This document shows, one piece after another, positions 10,764 to 24,420 of a DNA stretch of 26,217 nucleotides (position 1 is its first letter; each line of letters opens with the position of its first letter). Position numbers and translations under genes: made by a program. Under the pieces are notes generated by a model. It saw nothing but the letters and a program-made list of their open reading frames with translations, had not been told where the DNA came from and searched no databases. The stretch is from NCBI GenBank assembly GCA_003550305.1, contig QKYT01000480.1, positions 57,424 to 83,640 of the forward strand, read 5' to 3'. This DNA is from Glomus cerebriforme. Taxonomy: Eukaryota; Glomeromycota; Glomeromycetes; Glomerales; Glomeraceae.

Positions 10764-13700
10764 CTATTTGTAAATTTTAAAATATGTATTACTATATCCA
10801 AGCATGACATTCTTTACAACTCTTGTTTCTATTCTATATACATCTTGATGTAAAATTTTATTAAGTCAATTAATTCTACTATTATAATAAGAAAATAAAT
10901 GCTGAAATTCTTCTTCATTCATTTCTTTAGTATTTATAAATAATTCATGAAGTGCTGGATTTGATAAATTAAATGCTACTAATAAATCATTAGCAAGTTT
11001 CCATAATGAATCTTTTTGTGATTTTACTACACATTCTTCTTTAATTGAAATTGAATCTCCTACATATTTTGATAGTAAAATATTTAGAAATCTCTCTCAT
11101 TCTGTACTGATGATATTTGAGCTTTTAAATTTTCTTCATCCATTCAATTTTTACCAAACAAATTTTACACCAAATCTCTCAAGAGCTTCATCAAATCCAA
11201 AATAATGGCCTTTTTGTGTAAGATTAGCTGAGCAAACATATTGAAGTAAATTTTGCAATGTTATATCATCATTAACATAAGATAAGAAGTATATAACAGA
11301 TCTTGTATAATTACTTTTTTCTGCTACAGGAAAAAGTAAAGAAAATGTTAATAAATTTATCATAATTTCCTCTTCTTATTCCTACTTTATAGCCAAACCA
11401 ATATTCTGCCTAGCAGAAATATTTGTAATATATTATTGTTTTCATTTTCAATATCCTCCATTTTTTTATTTTACTATATAAATGTTTACATATTGCAATT
11501 CCAATGGCTATCCATATTAATTCTAAGACATGACAAGTAGCTTGATAATCAACTACTTTTTCTAGTTTATCTAAATAATGAATACCAAGATTTGCTGCTA
11601 AGCCATATCTAGAAAATATAGTAATAAGAGTACTACACATATCTTTTGATATGTGCTATTGTCCAAGAATTAAACTTATATTATCTTTTTTTTCAAAATA
11701 AGTTATTAATCTTCTAAAAATAGCCTCATCATAAGCAATATCTAAATAATTACTATTTGATAATCCAACATCATTAAAATACATATTGCATACATCATGA
11801 ACGTTTTCATTACAATTTGGGCTTTTTTCAGGTTCTAAAATAACAACATTTGGTGAAGGGACTTGACATCCAATTAGTATTATTTCTGCAATTTTATTAT
11901 ATATATCATTAATGTCCCAATTATTAAAATATATTTGTAAGAGATTATTAAAAATATCTTCATAACTATTTAATAAATTTTTGTATATTGTGATTTACCA
12001 AATAAAGTAAACTACTATGATTATTATCAACAATATTATTTAATGGTTCAGGTAAAGTAAACTGAAAAACCATTTGTAAAGTAGCATGTAATGATTTATG
12101 TGTAGAATCAAAAATATTTTCATAGGAAAATGTTTGTTCTTTAAAATCTATATTATCAATCAATGACAGAAATATTCCAAATATTATCTCCTTGAATTAA
12201 TCTTTTTTCTGGTTGTGATTCTCTCATTATTATTTTTTCTAATCTTCTTTCATGAGATTGTTATAAGAGACAACATTTGCTATATAAAGAATAGCATATA
12301 GAGATGATAATTTTGGTTTTGATTCCTTTTCCAGCCATACCAATAGCCATGGGAAATCATATCTCTTTTTTTGGCTGGCTAAAGACTTTTGGATTTATGA
12401 CAAGGTGATATAAATTATTCATATTCTTCATAAGCTTAATGATATCTTTTTCACAGTTTACAAACAGAACTTAAAATATGAGTAAACCAAATATTAACTC
12501 CTGGAATTGCAATAGTTAAAATTACTGAAGCAAGAAATGTTGATTTTTTTTTGCATGAAACAACTTACTTTGAAGGTAATGTAATTGTATACTCAAAATT
12601 GCCAACTGGTATTAATTTTTTTAAAACATCTCCATCAAAACTGAGTTCTTTATATTTTCCACTAATTATAATATTTTCATCTCCTTTCATATATAATTCA
12701 ATCTCATTTTTTTTAGCAATTGAAGGTAGAGATTTTAATTCAAGATTTCTTTGCTTTCTTTTTCTGTTTATTACTTCATGTTTCTTTTTTTCTAAAGTAA
12801 TAATCATTCCATCAAAAAAATTTATTAAAGAAGATGGAAAGCTTTGCCTATAATCATTTAATGAATTTGGATTTTCAAGAAATTGTCTTTTTTTACATAC
12901 TTCTTTTTGTGATTTCTATGCTATATTTCCTAACATTTCTCCTATTGTTTTTGAAGTTTCTGATGTGAAATAATTACTTCTATTCATTGTATGTTTTGCA
13001 AGATCAATTTTTCCAAGACGTAATGCTGTTTTTATAAGAAACAAGCTAGGCAGATTTGCTTCTAATTCTGTTTGAGCTGTCTGACTGGTATTAGTACTAG
13101 TATTAAGTATAGATAATATTGGATATAATTTTGTTAACAATTTTCTTTCCTAATTTTCATCTTCAGTTGTTGCAGCATTTAAAATCTATTGTCCAAAAAG
13201 TTCAAGTGCTTTTGTTGTATCATTTTTATGATTATCTTTACATGAAAAAGGATTTTTTTTCCCTCTTTCTTGTCATTCAAAAAAATGGCCACCTTGTGAA
13301 TTAAAGCAACTTGAACAAATGTAATGTGATCTATATTCGCTATTTGATTTTTTAATAATAGAATTATCTAATTATCAATATCTTTAAAAACTGGACAAGA
13401 TTAAGTCCAAGACATGGTACTTGTATATTTCATCCAATTATAGAAACTGAGTGTTCTATGTAATTATTTTCATGTCTAAAAAAATATTTAGATTTATTAC
13501 AATATAAGCAATGGTGAAAATAAATCCAACTTTTATCTACTGGATGTAATTGTTTTAAATTTGTTGTGTATAATTTATTTTGGTCAAAATTGAAATGTGA
13601 TGAACATACTCCTAATGTAGGCAATTTATTTTCTTTTTTTTTTACTTGTAAAAATATTTTCATCAACTTTGATTTCCCATGTACCAATAAGTTGTGTTAA

Positions 13701-14098
13701 AGGACATGCTGCTATTTTAGAATAACATTTCATACTGTCTTCATTAACTAACTTCCCACCATTATTATTGTCATTATTGTCATTAATAGAAGGTTCAGCT
13801 GCAGGTGTTACCTCAGAAAGCATGATTAAAAATAGGTATTAAAGCACAAAGAAAGCATCTTTGGAAGTGAAACGTGTCTACATGTGAAAAAGATACATTC
13901 AATTCACTATCAATTATATCTATAATAAACAAGAAGTTAATGAATCAGAAATATTTTCAACTAGATAATCAATTTCTTCTTCTTTTATTAATTTTGATAT
14001 AGTTGATTCTGTTTCTAATATTGTTAATTCATCAAAATTGAAATCAATATCTTCATTAATTTCATTATTGTGGTATTTTTAATAATTTCCATGCTTTT
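10764..14098 (-). pseudogene. DUF6589-like multicopy gene, 3' (C-terminal) part, degenerate
   Basis: Coding fragments in consistent N-to-C order on the minus strand cover almost the whole stretch. An acidic N-terminal block (NNEINEDIDFNFDELTIL) lies near 13980-14070. A C-x2-C ... H-x4-H type finger (CLYCNKSKYFFRHENNYIEH) is at 13430-13687. Then come ...ELEANLPSLFLIKTALRLGK (12916-13140), NRKRKQRNLELK (12565-12807) and MIDNIDFKEQTFSYENIFD (11966-12163). ILEPEKSPNCNENVHDVC (~11700-11950) is followed by LILGQ*HISKDMCSTLI, and by LDKLEKVVDYQATCHVLEL (11410-11640). The last pieces are GHYFGFDEALERFGVKF (11151-11363) and a tail ending TYFKIYK at TAG 10764. Many frameshifts and stops separate the pieces. 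I recall this arrangement from large repeated Rhizophagus proteins carrying DUF6589; the family label is from memory and the function is unknown. The 5' part lies at 24983-25414, separated by a nested insertion. Confidence 0.7.
14081..14098. repeat. Target-site duplication, outer element, left copy
   Basis: AATAATTTCCATGCTTTT, identical over 18 bases to 24965-24982. It lies within the host gene reading frame (KAWKL on the minus strand) and marks the left junction of the + strand retroelement. Confidence 0.85.
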
Positions 14099-14192
14099 GG
14101 AACATAATAAAAAAACTCTTTTCCCAAATTTATTTTTATTTAGAAAACCGCAGTAAAAAGAAAATTTTTTACAAAAAAATAAAAATAAAAAC

Positions 14193-15980
14193 ATGGGAGC
14201 AATAATATCTACATATACTGACAAGCTATATGATGGAAAAATAGTACCATTAGAACTAAAGAACTTTAGTTTTTGGGAGTGGCGGAACAAGAAAGGTTCC
14301 TAAAAAGACACTGCCTTTAGTTGAACTAAAAAATGGATTAAGAACAAACCCGCTCACTCTCCTAGTGAAAGGGATATCTGACAACACAAAAATAAATAGA
14401 AACTTCATATATTTAGTTGGAGGAATAGTAAGTGATTATTATGAAGAACTAGTAACACATTTACAATTTCAGTTGGAAGAGGCGTACAAGTAAAACCAAA
14501 GAAATAGAATAGCTATTGATATGCTTAGGGCAAAACTTGCTGTGGCTAAAAAAAAACAAACCAGAGATTCATGCACTACCGCTATAGCAAGTTCATCTAC
14601 ATTATAACAACTAAAACAAGTAATGTTAAGTGGATCTTACCCAAAAGTACCAATAGATGTAGAAATCTTGCGCCAAGAATCAGCATCAACAAATCTATCC
14701 AATAATATGAAGGAGAGGATCATGATCACCAGGGCTGAAGAAGAATATGCATCAAAACAAAATAATCAACAACTAAATCAGAAAAATGATAACATGGAAA
14801 TAAAGAAAGAAATTTCTGTAAATAAACCATTACCTGATAAAAGTTCAACAAAGAAAAAGATCAAAGAAAAAACATTTACACCACATATTATCACAGGATA
14901 TATGGTTTCTCCTAAACTAGAACAAAATATGCATATTATTATGTTATATGATGTTCCGGACAACTGGAATGCAGAAGAAATAACAGGCGCTATTAACAAA
15001 GATTTAGGATCATTACTCAAAGCCACAATATCAAAGAAAGAAAAATATCAATATATACGAGCGACCATTGTATTATGAACAAGGCTAATAGAAGCTCTTG
15101 AAGTTAATGATATATGGCAAATTACAATAGGAGGAGCATTAGTCAGATGGTATCCTGGGAACTGGAATTTAACAATGAGAAAGCAAAGAGACCAAAACCA
15201 AGCCATAATAAAAGATTTGGCAGATGACATTGATGAAAAAGATATAATTGAAAATGAGAATTTACATTTCAATTGTTAATTCAAACCCATCAAAATTGTA
15301 AAATATAACAAAGGCAAAAAGAAACTAATAAGTTTTTTTGAAATATTAAAAAACTAGCTGGAATCCGTTGCTTTGCACGGGAATCAATGAATATAGTAAA
15401 TTATATAAGAAAAATATTTCAGAAATAAGCTATGATATACCAAGTGAATAATCTCTACAATAGGTAACAATCAAGCCACCTATCAGATTACCGCAGTACG
15501 CCATTTCATTTCACCTGAACCTATTCATAATATGGAATAGATCAGGCGCAGGCAAATCACACATTACACAATTTAAAGACTATTTATACAGGCTAATTTA
15601 AACGTTAGATTTCACAGTAATTTTTTTATTATATATATAGATGTTAATAAAGTATATCAACATGATATTAATATCAAAGGTATCAATTATAAATACGTTA
15701 AAGACAATTATCAAACTAAAGCTGAATGAAAAAGGTCAGGTGGCAAGTCCAAGGATAAGAAGTCCAACATTAAAAAGGATTCAACAAGAAAAACAATAAT
15801 AAAGATTCGAAGAAATCTAAATCAAATTTATCGAAAAAAGATAAAAATATGGGGAGAAAGCGGTAGCAACAAGATGGACTTGTGGACATCTTGGAAAGAT
15901 TAGTACGAGTGATCAAAAAAGATTGCAAAGTTGAATCAAGAAAAGAAAAGAAAAATAAGTTACGTGGTGGTAGGGCTTAA
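14193..15980 (+). pseudogene. ORF1/Gag-like protein of the outer element, degenerate
   Basis: Begins MGAIISTYTDKLYDGK and continues LELKNFSFWEWRNKK before a frame change near 14290. The frame then continues through VPKKTLPLVELK with stops at 14491, 14605 and 15076. The middle (about 14920-15200) reads MHIIMLYDVPDNWNAEE, DLGSLLKATISKKEKYQYIR, then GGALVRWYPGNWN. That alternation resembles an RRM-like nucleic-acid-binding fold, but this is inference. The C-terminal third is decayed (15290-15700) and ends in a Lys/Ser-rich basic tail (KSKDKKSNIKKDS...) closing LRGGRA at TAA 15978-15980. A basic RNA-binding tail fits a retroelement ORF1. The related protein family appears familiar from Rhizophagus repeats, but I have no name for it. 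Confidence 0.6.
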
Positions 15981-16017
15981 TTAGTGGTTAAAAAATACTA
16001 CTCGATGTGCAATTAGA

Positions 16018-16032
16018 CTTTTTCTATTATTC
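16018..16032. repeat. Target-site duplication, inner LINE, left copy
   Basis: CTTTTTCTATTATTC, identical to 24580-24594. It lies 38 bases after the outer element's ORF stop, at the A-rich 3' end of the minus-strand LINE. Confidence 0.8.
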
Positions 16033-16439
16033 TTTATTTTATTTTTTATTTTTAATTGGTATAGCAAAGATACAGGAAAATATTATATGAACAGAGAACC
16101 TAAGTATGACTGACTATAAGTAACTACTACTCTATATCTATGTCTAGCTAACCTGACAGCTGCTACTCTTGAAATAAGAATTAGTCTAAGCTACTGCATG
16201 GGAAATGGGAAAGGAAAAAGTATCGAACGGAACACTAAATGTAAAAAAAAAATAAGAAATTGATCTAAATCTAATAAAAAATGATTTGTAAAAAAAGAAT
16301 AATTGCCGCGATGAAGGGTCTAGGTGCCCACATGTAGAAAATTAGATAAGGCCCATAACAGCCAAGAGTTCGGGTTCACCAGAGTAATTTTGGGAGGTGA
16401 TGGAAAAATATCGCATTTGGGCGATAAAGCAGTTGGCGT

Positions 16440-19400
16440 TCATTTGTATTTGTAGTTCTTCTTGGCAGATTTGGTAATCCCAAGTGAAAGTTCAAACTCC
16501 TTCAGTGCTTTAAAGCGAGGAGTCCATATAATCTGGTATAAACTTTTAGTCCATGTGGATATAAAAGTTAATAAAGGAGGAGTAAAGGCCGATGGCCGAT
16601 GGCCGTAAAAGGTTTTAAAAAGATCAGATAAACATGACGGAATGTAATTATAAATTAATAATAAAAATGGGTGAAGATCATCTTTTAATGATGAAGTAAA
16701 GTTGTTGAAGATAGCATAGATATCTATAAGATGTTTGCTATTGGTTAAAATGAAAGGCAAAATGGAAAGTGAAGTGATCGTTGTAGTAAGAAGCTGTTTG
16801 AACGTGTCTATATTTTTGTTAAGTTGATTAAAATATGAATCACAATTGCCTAGATGGTCATTATTGTCTATTGTGGTCTGACATAATGGACAGAAAATAG
16901 GAGTTTGTGGGTATAGATCTGGGTAGTAATATTGTAATCTATCAGCAGTAGATAATTGGAATGTAGCAGCTTTAATTTTCCTGCCTAGTGAGGAGTTCTG
17001 TTTGAGATTCAGACATAAGTGATCTGGTATGTGAGATAACCATTGGTGAGAACTGCAATAGTCAATTGGGTGCTATTTCAAAATCCATAGAAGCAAGACT
17101 AGTTGTGTAATATTGAGGTATTCATTAAAAGATTTTGCGGAGCATAAAGTTTTGCCCCATTTATGAATAGATTTGTCAACTATTCCTAGGTTAAGCCATG
17201 AGAGTGAGCCAGATGATGAAGCAATAACATGTGGATTGATGATAATAGGTGTCGGAAGGTTACAACCTTGTTTGGCTAGTAGGTCAGCCATGTCATTCGA
17301 GATGTCATTGGAGTGCGCTTTAACTTTGTAAAAAGTAAGTAAAAGGTTGTGTGAAGTCACAAGATTTTTTAAAATTTGCTAAAGTGAATAATTGTTGATT
17401 TTTAAACTTTGTCTATGTGAAATCAGGAAGACGATAAAACAGTAATACATAGTAATAAGGTTAGCAGAATCCATATAAATTGATACTTTGGAATTAGGCA
17501 GGACAGTAACGATGGCTGTAACTAATGCCATAGTTTCTGCTTTCATTGCTGATGGTAAGTGTGTAGTGTGACCGTAAAAATAAGATGTGTGTGAGTTAGC
17601 TTCAGTTTCGATCTATCCAAAGCTGATGCGGCAAGTTTGCGAGGTAAGGTGTCTTACCAAGCCGTCTGTGAAAAAGGTAAAATTACTAGATGATTGATTA
17701 GTTGTTTTAATTTCTTGCAATCGGGCCATTGTGTTTTTACATCCTAAAAAGATGTTAATAATAATGGGATCCATAATTTCTACATCTATATTAATAATGG
17801 GGTGAATTGATAGATCTTGTAGAAGGTAATAAGGTGTCTGAAATGGTAATTGTTGATGAAATATTAGAACGTTGTCTATATAAATTGTAGTTCATTACTC
17901 TTAACGAGCAAAAGGGATCTTTAGTAATAATAAATTTATTATAGGGGATAGATAAATTAGCAAAAGGTTTATAATTGTTTTGTTGGAGAGAAATTCTATG
18001 TAAATTATATAAGGGAGTATTAATCACACATTTGGGACGAATGTCTTTATAGAAGTATGTGTGATGGTTATATCCTGGATAAGGAGTAAAAATGGAAACT
18101 AATTTTTTCAGAATATTGAATAAGCGATCCTGTTCTAGTGGATTATATATCCAGTGTTCTATGTATGCAGTTTGAATGCCTTCTTGGGAATTGAATATTT
18201 CAATAATATGTCCTACAATTATATTGTTGATACAAGGATCCCAAAAAGAGATCCAGATTTTGCTACGGTATCTGTAGTAGGTCATGGAAGAATTGTTGGG
18301 GATGGGTGAATTCAAAAGGAATTTGGTAACTGGGTTCTTCAAAGGTGTAATAAGTACTTGATTAGGACCGATTGATGTTTTTGTTTGTAATTTAGTGTAC
18401 TATTGAGGAATTGGTCCTTGATTATTAATAGCTTCAGTATGTGAATATGGTAGTAGGTATAATCCAGCATCATCAGTAACTTGTTTGACGTAAATGATAC
18501 ATTTGGTCTTTAAAGATTTGATGTTTGCTAGCGTAAAATCTGGAAAGTATGTTATTAGTGAATCTTGAAAACAATCTTGTATAGAAGTATCAACGTTAGG
18601 GAAAATAGAAATGTAATAAGATGCGAAGAGGTGGGTGCATTTAGTAAAATAAGTGCTTTTGGAAACTGATAATTTGCTGTTAATAATAATTGTGTGGTCA
18701 GAGAATGTTGGGATCCAATAAAAATATTGAGTATAGAGTAAATTTTGTAATGCAATAGTTTTCAATAATGGGGTATGAAGCATAGTAATAATATTGCTGA
18801 GTTGGGATTGTAATTGTGTGGACTTTAAATTATTTATTGAGCAAAAGAGGTCATTGTAAATAATAGAATGGTGCATAGAGAAGAGTAGGTTTAGGGAGTA
18901 TTTAAACAGTTTTTTAATAGGATTTAGTAGAGTGTCGCATGTAGATTCTGGTAAGATGCAAACCTGCATCAAATATTCTAATTTTGGTAAAAGAATTTTA
19001 TTGGTTAGATAAATAACATGTTTGTATGTGATGGCTTTCTTCTTAGAGAAAGTGTGAATTCTATAATTGTAGCTTTTATTTTGTTAACCGTAGGTTTGTT
19101 GGAGTTGTTGCCATTGAAATACATGCCTAACATGCGTTTTTCTTGCAGCCGGGAAGCCGTAGTAATATCTATTGAGGTATTGTTGATCTTTAATATTGTA
19201 GTTTTATTCTGTTGGGATTTAACATTGGTGATAAGTTCATATTTATCTGTATTGATTTGAACATTGGCGAATCGATAAAATTGATTAGAAATATTTAATA
19301 ATATTTCTAGGTCCTCTTTACTGTGCGCAAATCAGGACGTATCGTCCAGGTAACCTATAACTTTAGGTGAAAAGGAGATGATTTGTCGTTGTCTGGATTG

Positions 19401-22141
19401 TGTATGTTTCTAATTTTGTTAATTTTTATTGAAAAATCAATGTTAGGATAATTGTTAATAAAAGCAATCATAGGGTCATAATAAATAACCCATAAAAGGG
19501 GGGAGATAATTTCTCCTTGATCGATCTCTTGTAATGTTTGATAAGGGGTGGAGGTTTTGTTAGGTAAAATTATTTCATTAGTTCTATTGGTGAAAAGGTC
19601 ACATACTATTGTAATAAAGGGGTCAGGAATTTTGAGACGTTGTAAAGTGAGATGCAGAAGAAAAACATTCACTCTATCATACGCTTTACTTAGGTCTTGC
19701 AGACCTATCCAAAGTGGTTTGTTGTTTATTTGACTGAATTTTATAACATGATTAATGACTCGTATAGGTTCAAACGTCGATTGTCCAATAAGCCCTGCTT
19801 GGTTGTTGAATTGGAGAACGTTTTTGAACAATAAAACAGAGTTGAGTCTGTTGGTGAGTATTTTGACAAAAAGTTTTCAAAATGTTTCTAGAAGTATTAT
19901 GGGGGTGTGTGTTATTAAGATCACAATTAAAAGGTTTGGGTTTGGGGATTGGAAACAAAAGTGCTTTGTTCCATTCAGTAGGCATGACTTGATAATGTAG
20001 AATTTCATTGTAAAAATATGTAAGTAATATTAAAAAATTTTCTGGGGTGTGTTTAAGATCTTTGCAACATATGCCTGAAATTCCTGGGGCTTTGTTATTA
20101 TTACAGGAATGGAGTGTAGCTGAGAGTTCTTGAAGCATGATATTTGCACAAATATTATTAAACTATGTGTTATCAATAGATGTTTGTGAAATGTAAACGT
20201 TCTGCCATTCAGGCGGAAGTTGGGAAACATCTGTATAATATGTGTAAATTTCATCCAGGTGAGCACCAAGAGTTTGATAATGTTTTCTAGCTTCTTGTTC
20301 TATAATGTCAGGATCTGTAGTAAAGTTTTGTTATTTGTTGGAGTCTATATACATAAGTTTGTTTAAAGTAATGGATTTGGGTTTTTTGGAGAGAATAGAA
20401 TTAATCATTCGCCTTTGGTTAGTAGTTAGGTAAGAAATTCTATTTGAAATATAAAAATCAATTTGTTCTTTATCAAAAGCATTTTGTAATGATGTTCTTG
20501 TTATTTTTAATAAGTGAATATAGGATTTGAACTGTAATTTTATTGGTAGAAATGTATGAGGACTAATTGAAGCAAGCCAATATTGAGTTGGTAGTGAATC
20601 GTAGTTTTGTCACAACTCGTCTAAGATTCGTTTAGTTTTAGGCCATTTTGGGTACCAGTTTTTGAACCATATTTCTGGTTGGATGGATGATAGTTCTGTT
20701 GTATTAAAGGTGTCTATTAAGTGTTTGTTGCGAAAGTATTTTAGGTTATGTGTTAGTTCTATGATTCTATTATTGAGGGCTCTAATTTTCCAAGGGTATT
20801 TATATTTTTTGAATTCTGACGCCTTGGTGAAAGGGAGTTGGGATTTTTTGCTTTGGTTAATGATCTAACATAAGTCATTATAAGCTTTGTTGATTAAACG
20901 TTGCGTATTCAAAGTTTGTGAGGTGTCTTGAATGGATAGTTGCCAATTTTGTTCAACATAAGCTTTAATATCTGATGTATATACTTTCCAGTCTTCAGAA
21001 GTAAGTTGTTTGTAATTTATAAAATCTTTTTTGTTAGAGATTAAATCTGTTTTGGATGTCGGTGAAAAGTTGAAAAAATCTTTGTCCAAAGTTAAAGTTA
21101 GTAAATTGTGGTCTGTTGAAAATATTGTTGAGGGCAATTTAATGTTTTCTGTATTTAGTATGTAATCATTTAGGGATTGGGATGTAAAAATGTAGTCTAT
21201 TCTTGAAGTGGAATTTTTTGATGATGAGTGTCTAAATGTTGGGGATGGGTTTTCGAAAAGAGTTTTTTGTACATCAATCATTCTATGTTGTTTTAATATT
21301 GTTAGAAAGGTATTTTTGGTAAGTTTTTGTTGTGTTGTCTTATTCGGATGTACATTATTGTGATTGGTGATTGCAGAAGTATCTATGGGATTTCAGTACG
21401 TGACATTAAAGTCTCCTAAAATGATATGATTATAGTTTGGGATGTTAAGAAGTAAATTTAGTTGTGTTATGCATTTTTTCGTGATTTTTGGTAAGTCTTT
21501 TTTGGGAGTGTTGCATGCCGGTAAGTATGTGCTTGTTATTCATAATATTTGTTTTTGTCTAAAAAATAGATCAATAGTTATTAGTCGTCCATAGAAGGTA
21601 CATTTTTTAGCGATGTGGTTGTGGTATTGTTGTTTGAGTATTATGGTTGTTCCAGTTCTTTTGTATATGCCTGTGTTATCATGAATAGTAAAATAAGTGT
21701 GAATTGTGTTATTGATAGGATCTGGTATTTGTTTGGGACTATTATCATTATATGATGAGGAATAGTTGTAAAGGCCTATTTCAGTGATACATAAGATGTC
21801 TAGTTGATATAGTATTAATAAATTGTATATGTTAGTATTTTTTTCAGTCATATTAAATCTGCTTCTGATATTAAGCGTGCCTATTCTGAAAAATTTGAAG
21901 TTATCTGAGAATTCATTGTTAGTTTTAATAACTGAATGTTTATCTGAAAAATATTTTTTCCTTGAAGAATAAGAATTATGACGATTTGTCTTTTTGATGT
22001 TTTGGATGTTTCGATGAAGATTATTATTATTATTTGCACTAGTATCTGATAATGATGAATTACTATCTATGGGGGTTGGATTAAAATCAGTTATGAGGTT
22101 GTATTTAGAAGAGGTGTCAGCAGTTGCAATCAGATTATAAA
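16440..22141 (-). pseudogene. LINE ORF2: endonuclease, reverse transcriptase, RNase H (degenerate)
   Basis: Endonuclease (about 21900-21100): FRIGTLNIRSRFN, LDILCITEIGL, the GDFN motif at 21405-21416, SRIDYIFTS and STDHNLLTL. Reverse transcriptase (about 20140-19300): NNNKAPGISG, WNKALLFPIPKP, QAGLIGQSTFEPIRVINHVI, LQDLSKAYDRV, EIDQGEIISPLLWVIYYDP and YLDD at 19341-19352. RNase H region (about 17760-17200): TNFTFFTDGL, MKAETMALV, IYMDSANLI and NDMADLLAKQG. A Cys-His knuckle FCPLCQTTIDNNDHLGNC lies near 16850-16910. The frame is broken many times, including TGA at 21393 and at 19332, three codons after YLDD. About 1,900 codons, long for a LINE ORF2 but plausible with RNase H and a C-terminal extension. 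Confidence 0.85.
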
Positions 22142-22207
22142 ATTAAGATTTGAAGTCAATGGTTATACATTCATCTTAAAAAATAATTTTGTTAGTGATG
22201 TGAGAAT

Positions 22208-24420
22208 TTATTTGGTTGGGTTGATCCATCCACTTAACCAATTGGTTGGAGTGTGGGTGGGTGTGATGTTTGAGTGGGAGTCTGAGTTTTGGTCCGTATA
22301 AATGGTTTCATTGTCTTCTTGTGAGTAACTGGTGGGGATGTATTCTGTATCGTAAAGTGGCAAAGTTAATAGCTTGTTGTTAGAATTTTCAGGTTCGTCT
22401 ACAAGTGATGGGGAGGAGCTGATAGATTGAAAAGAACCTATATCTGTATCTTGTAAAGGATATGTTGGAGAAAGGAGTTTTGGTATGAAAGGTGTTTTAT
22501 TATATGTTTGTGTTTTGTGCTTTAATTGTGGGTTATCTTTTGGTGGTGTGGTTGAACATTATTTACATTGAGGTTGTGTTTGTGAGCTATCAGGAAATGA
22601 ATTGGTTTTGATGTTATTCGTGAGGTCGTCTATTTTATTGATAAGAATATCATTTTTGACATTGATTTGTGTAATGTTTTCTTTTTGGAATGTTGATTCT
22701 TTGGAGAGTTGTGTGATTTGCTGTTGAAGGGTGTCAACCATCGTTTGTAATTCTTTGATTACATTTGATTATAATTTTATGGTTGTTAGTAATTAGTTGA
22801 ATTGTTGTTGTGTGAGATTTTGGGTGTTTTATTTTAATTGTTTCTGAGATGTATTTGCCTCTTCTTGGGTATTTGTATTATTACTATGTTTATTTTTAGG
22901 TATATTATTTTTGTTGTTGGAGTTGTGGAATTTAGGTGATGATTTGATAATTCCATCAAATTTTCCGTTTCAATTTTGGTCAGAAAGGGGAATCATGTGA
23001 TTGAATTTATTGTATGCTTGATTAATTGCTTCAGTGTTGTTGCAGTAATTAAAATCATGTTTGGGTGATCGCATACTATGCAGTGTTGTGAGTTAGGTAA
23101 TAAAACATACATAGAAGATGGGTTTAAATTGATAGTACAATTTTTGCTAATGAAATCTGTCAGATCTACATGAACGTATGCAGTTTTCGTTAAATGTTTT
23201 GGTGCTCTGTACGTGAAGGTGCAGGTTTTGGCCCCTACTTTGTTAAGAAACAGAGCTAATGAGGAGTTGTTCATGGTGACAGGAATTCCTGTTAGTTTGT
23301 AATACCATTGGGATCATCTGGCATATTCGTCTGATTTGGTTTCATTCAGAAGGATTCTGAAGTGAAAGGATTCATAAGGAATACTCCAAATGTTCTCTAT
23401 AATGATTTTTTCTATAGGTTTTGGGTTGCAAACTCGACCTTTAATTGACTATAAAAAGGTTTGCTTTTCTTTAGCCCTTTTTTATTATTGGTTTTTTGTA
23501 TAATTTCATATGAGAAAATTGGGCCTAATTGATGGGATATTGATTCAATGATTGCGTTTGTATCTAGGTGGGTGGGAACATCTAATATTCTGACAGTACT
23601 GATTCTTTTGTATTCTAAAACTGGTTCTATAATATGTAATAGTGATTGTTGGTCATACGTGTAGAATCTTGTATTGAGATTCGGAATAAGGATGTTGTGT
23701 ATACTGTCCCTCGTGGCTTTGTCATTAAATACTATTTTTAGTATTTTGGTATCTTTGAAATTTTGTATACCTAGTAGGCCTTCGAAGGTTTCTTTGTATG
23801 TTGAACAAAAACTGGTTTTGATAAGTTGTTTGATTTCCAAAGAGGTTTGTTAGGTAGTATGTGTAAGGGGGTAAATGCAATGTATTGGTTTGCATTGCAT
23901 GATAACTGGATATCTGCAATGTCGATCTCATCCAAATCACTATTTGAGGCTGTGTCTTTGTTGTTAGTGATCTTTGGTGTTTGGCTGATTTCATTGAATG
24001 TGTGCGCTATTTTGACTGGTGCAATAATTCCTTGATTAGGAATTGAAGCATGAATTTCTTTGTTCTTACCCTTTGACAAAGTTGAAGGGGCAGAAGGTGT
24101 ATTATTTGGATTATGGAATGATTGGTTAGTATTTTCTAATAGTGGCGTAGTAGAGTTGGGAGATTCTATAGTGTTGTTTATGATTTTGGTTATATCATTA
24201 TCGTCATTGTGGGAGAGAGTAAGGGTACTCTTTAGGGTGTTAATAATATCGTCTAAGTCCATATTATTATTTTCTATGGGGTAGAGGTATTATTTTCTAT
24301 AGTTTTTTGTATGACCGGTTGTACCGGAGTGGGACCAGTTGAGGTCATTGGAATTTGAACATTAGTGTGACTTCGTAGCTTTCTGCTCGAGGGGAGACTC
24401 TGGAAGCTTTTAACTGACAT
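22208..24420 (-). pseudogene. LINE ORF1 (putative RNA-binding protein, degenerate)
   Basis: Starts MSVKSFQSLPSSRKLRSHT at 24420. A frame change near 24280 leads into NNNMDLDDIINTLKSTL, and further breaks occur near 23835 and 23410. The N-terminal ~200 residues are Asn/Thr/Ser-rich and look disordered. The middle has EIKQLIKTSFCSTYKETFEG, ISTVRILDVPTHLDTNAIIE and AKTCTFTYRAPKHL, which alternate like an RRM-type domain (inference). QHCIVCDHPN may be the remains of a zinc knuckle. A heptad-like segment (VDTLQQQITQLSKESTFQKE at 22741 and onward) suggests a coiled coil, followed by a polar tail ending INPTK at TAA 22208-22210. An in-frame TGA lies at 23314. The role inferred from position is binding of LINE RNA. 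Confidence 0.75.

Noticed and set aside
12551..12853. 100-codon + strand hydrophobic frame resembling a membrane protein
   Set aside because: Antisense of a lysine-rich stretch in the DUF6589-like relic, which turns AAA/AAG into Phe/Leu.
14024..14290. 88-codon minus-strand frame beginning MFRHSQK
   Set aside because: It runs across the junction of the outer element and the host gene in the wrong frame; the 18-bp duplication shows it is a composite.
16360..16400. GGGTTCACC-like tRNA T-arm
   Set aside because: No matching acceptor, anticodon or D-arm nearby; it lies in the LINE 3' UTR.
19018..20868. Several + strand frames (19018, 19548, 19755, 20662)
   Set aside because: All lie antisense to LINE ORF2, whose RT motifs fix the coding strand as minus.
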